Source: an uncultured Muribaculaceae bacterium | GTDB taxonomy: Bacteria > Bacteroidota > Bacteroidia > Bacteroidales > Muribaculaceae | NCBI GenBank assembly: GCA_910584665.1 | Contig: CAJUBL010000093.1 | Coordinates: 1 to 7,070, forward strand | Reading direction: 5' to 3' | DNA: 7,070 bases | In this document: one piece after another, positions 5,628 through 7,070 of the stretch | Numbering within the stretch: position 1 is the first letter of the stretch | Layout: each line of letters opens with the position of its first letter | The notes under the pieces: generated by a model | What the model was told of the DNA's origin: nothing | The model's database searches: none | Seen by the model: the letters and a program-made list of their open reading frames with translations, nothing else | Made by a program: the position numbers and the translations under genes

Positions 5628-6719
5628 ATGAAAAACCTTTTCACATTTATATCGGCAGTGTTTTTATCGGCAACGCAGATTTTTGCCGGTGAAGGGCTTG
5701 TAAAAATCGCCGCCGGGTGCATACGTGCAACACCTTCACACTCAAGCGAGCTTGTATCACAGGCAGTCATGGGCACTCCGCTGAGACTTCTTGACAACGA
5801 CAGCGGATGGTGGCTCGTAGAGACACCCGAAGGATATCAAGGCTACATGATTTCGACTTCGGTACAGCCGCTCGACTCCATGTCAATGCACCGATGGAGA
5901 GAATCACCCCGCATAATGTTTACCGATATCTATACAGGACGCATTCTGTCGACCGACAGCCCTGGCACCCCCATATCGGACATTCATGCCGGATCAGTAC
6001 TTGAAGTGACAGGTTACAGTCCCGACGACAGCATCGACGTGAAAATGCCCGACGGACGTCGTGGACGGCTGTCATCAGGATCAACGACACCTCTCGGTTC
6101 GATGGGAACTCAGGAACCCGATACCGATGCAGTCATTACCATGGCCCGTGCTCTCATGGGAACATCCTATCTGTGGGGCGGAACCACACCGGCCGCCATG
6201 GACTGCTCGGGACTGGCCAAAATATGCTACCTCAACCAGGGAATAATATTACAGCGCGACGCAAGCCAGCAAGCCGTCACAGGAAAAATTCTGGGGACTG
6301 ACTACAACGAGTATCGTAAAGGAGATCTCGTGTTTTTTAAAAGCGCGGCCACCGGTAACATCGTCCATGTAGGCATCTACGACCACGACGGGTTGTACGT
6401 ACACTCCTCGGGCCGGGTCAAGGTCAATTCGCTCGACCCGGAGTCACCGCTATACATCCCGTCCAACATCCTCGCTTCGGCCTGCCGCATCACAGGCAAC
6501 ATCGGCACCCCAGGCATAACTCCCATAACCTGTAGCCGTGCCTACTTCAACATTAAGCCACCGGTATCGCTCACTGCCATAGTCGAAGAGCTACGCAGTA
6601 CGACTCCGCATCCGACCTATTACACTCGCCTCACCCCGGGTACCGGTGCCTCCGCCCCCTATAAACCATCCACCTTGGAAATAGTGCTCGACTGCGTGTT
6701 CAGCCTCCTCACCGAATAA
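5628..6719 (+). CDS. Secreted SH3b-NlpC/P60 peptidoglycan endopeptidase
   Basis: Likely cuts peptidoglycan stem peptides, probably between D-glutamate and the diamino acid as in YkfC-type enzymes; this specificity is inferred. The 363-aa product starts with a signal peptide (residues 1-20, cleavage after QIFA) and no lipobox, so it should be periplasmic. Two bacterial SH3-like modules follow (about 24-80, with WWLVETPEGYQGYM, and about 98-150, with VKMPDGRRGRLSS). The NlpC/P60 domain (about 165-290) shows TSYLWGG, MDCSGLAKIC with Cys193, QRDASQQ, GDLVFF, VHVGIYD with His247 and LYVHSSGRVKVNSL with His259: a complete Cys-His-His set. Residues from about 310 form a Pro/Thr-rich tail of about 50 residues that I do not recognise. 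ATG 5628 was chosen because MKNLFTFISAVFLSA is a clean signal peptide; ATG 5580 in frame lies within the terminator stem. No promoter with both boxes was found just upstream. Confidence 0.9.
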   Translation: MKNLFTFISAVFLSATQIFAGEGLVKIAAGCIRATPSHSSELVSQAVMGTPLRLLDNDSGWWLVETPEGYQGYMISTSVQPLDSMSMHRWRESPRIMFTDIYTGRILSTDSPGTPISDIHAGSVLEVTGYSPDDSIDVKMPDGRRGRLSSGSTTPLGSMGTQEPDTDAVITMARALMGTSYLWGGTTPAAMDCSGLAKICYLNQGIILQRDASQQAVTGKILGTDYNEYRKGDLVFFKSAATGNIVHVGIYDHDGLYVHSSGRVKVNSLDPESPLYIPSNILASACRITGNIGTPGITPITCSRAYFNIKPPVSLTAIVEELRSTTPHPTYYTRLTPGTGASAPYKPSTLEIVLDCVFSLLTE

Positions 6720-6760
6720 TGTCTCCCAAATCGACAACCATATGAATAAAATCAGATTAG

Positions 6761-6792
6761 TTTGCGAAAATTGAATATATCGCTTAACTTTG
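6761..6792 (+). promoter_or_regulatory. Promoter of the LysE-family exporter gene
   Basis: TTTG (6761-6764), exactly 20 nt, TAACTTTG (6785-6792): both boxes match the Bacteroidota consensus. Transcription would begin near 6797-6799, within about 3 nt of ATG 6800 and 6 nt of ATG 6803, implying a leaderless or nearly leaderless mRNA. No terminator hairpin is visible between the upstream stop (6719) and this promoter. Confidence 0.8.
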
Positions 6793-6799
6793 TAGATTG

Positions 6800-7070
6800 A
6801 TGATGCAGCCATTCATTGACATAATGCTCAGCGGTATCCTCATAGGTGTCCTCGTATCGGCTCCCATGGGTCCCGTAGGTATGCTCTGTATCCAGCGCAC
6901 TCTTAACAAAGGTCGCTGGGCCGGTTTCTTTACCGGTATCGGCGCCGGTTTCAGCGATCTGTTCTACTGCCTGCTGACAGGCCTCGGACTATCATTTGTA
7001 CAAGGTTTCATCGAAGATAACTCCCTGCTGCTGCAGATCGTGGGAAGTTTCGCACTGATTGGTTTCAGCA
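6800..7070 (+). CDS. LysE/RhtB-family membrane exporter, 5' part only
   Basis: The first 90 codons of an inner-membrane transporter run off the window edge; the full family length is about 200-220 aa. It opens with the hydrophobic segment MLSGILIGVLVSAPMGPVG (9-27). The SAPMGPVG signature and the CIQRTLNKGRWAGFFTGIGA block (30-49) are typical of LysE/RhtB proteins, as I know them from Bacteroidales. A second membrane helix follows (about 42-66), and a third begins near 76. Members export amino acids or related small metabolites; the substrate cannot be predicted here. ATGs at 6800 and 6803 are adjacent and either may be used. A start at Met9 (6824) would leave a normal leader but would remove N-terminal residues relatives usually keep. 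It has its own promoter directly upstream. Confidence 0.88.
   Translation, partial: MMQPFIDIMLSGILIGVLVSAPMGPVGMLCIQRTLNKGRWAGFFTGIGAGFSDLFYCLLTGLGLSFVQGFIEDNSLLLQIVGSFALIGFS

Overview
The window looks like an ordinary housekeeping stretch of a Bacteroidota chromosome, most likely order Bacteroidales and possibly Muribaculaceae. The evidence is the promoter type (-7 box TAnnTTTG with an upstream TTTG, no sigma70-like -10/-35 pairs), the lack of clear Shine-Dalgarno sequences, a DUF4827-type lipoprotein, and protein sequences typical of the order. The family-level guess is recall, not a search result. All supported genes lie on the + strand.

Layout: (1) 1-213 has no identifiable gene. It holds a rho-independent terminator for something upstream, whose T-tract runs into the promoter of the next gene. 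(2) 214-1863 is a complete class I iron-sulfur fumarase. (3) 2002-2157 is rpmH (ribosomal protein L34, 51 aa), with its own promoter and a strong terminator. (4) 2228-2475 is non-coding and is dominated by a 74-bp tandem repeat. Each repeat junction recreates a complete promoter, so two good promoters and one decayed one are stacked ahead of the next operon. (5) 2476-5548 is a tight three-gene operon: nrnA (DHH nano-RNase/pAp phosphatase), a DUF4827-type lipoprotein and glmM (phosphoglucosamine mutase), closed by a 12-bp-stem terminator. (6) 5628-6719 is a secreted SH3b-NlpC/P60 peptidoglycan endopeptidase whose start codon lies only a few bases beyond that terminator. (7) 6800-7070 is the start of a LysE/RhtB-type membrane exporter, cut by the window edge and with a promoter almost touching its start codon.

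The genes do not form one pathway. Fumarase serves the reductive/oxidative C4-dicarboxylate branch, L34 the ribosome, and NrnA the end of RNA decay. GlmM makes glucosamine-1-phosphate for UDP-GlcNAc, and the NlpC/P60 enzyme trims peptidoglycan peptides. There is therefore a loose cell-envelope theme from 3550 to 6719. Four promoters (rpmH, the two repeat-borne ones, and the exporter) share the same geometry, TTTG-N20-TAnnTTTG. I see no CRISPR, phage, transposase, tRNA or rRNA signal. No undescribed system is evident. The most notable item is the tandem promoter-bearing repeat, followed by the terminator abutting the NlpC/P60 start.
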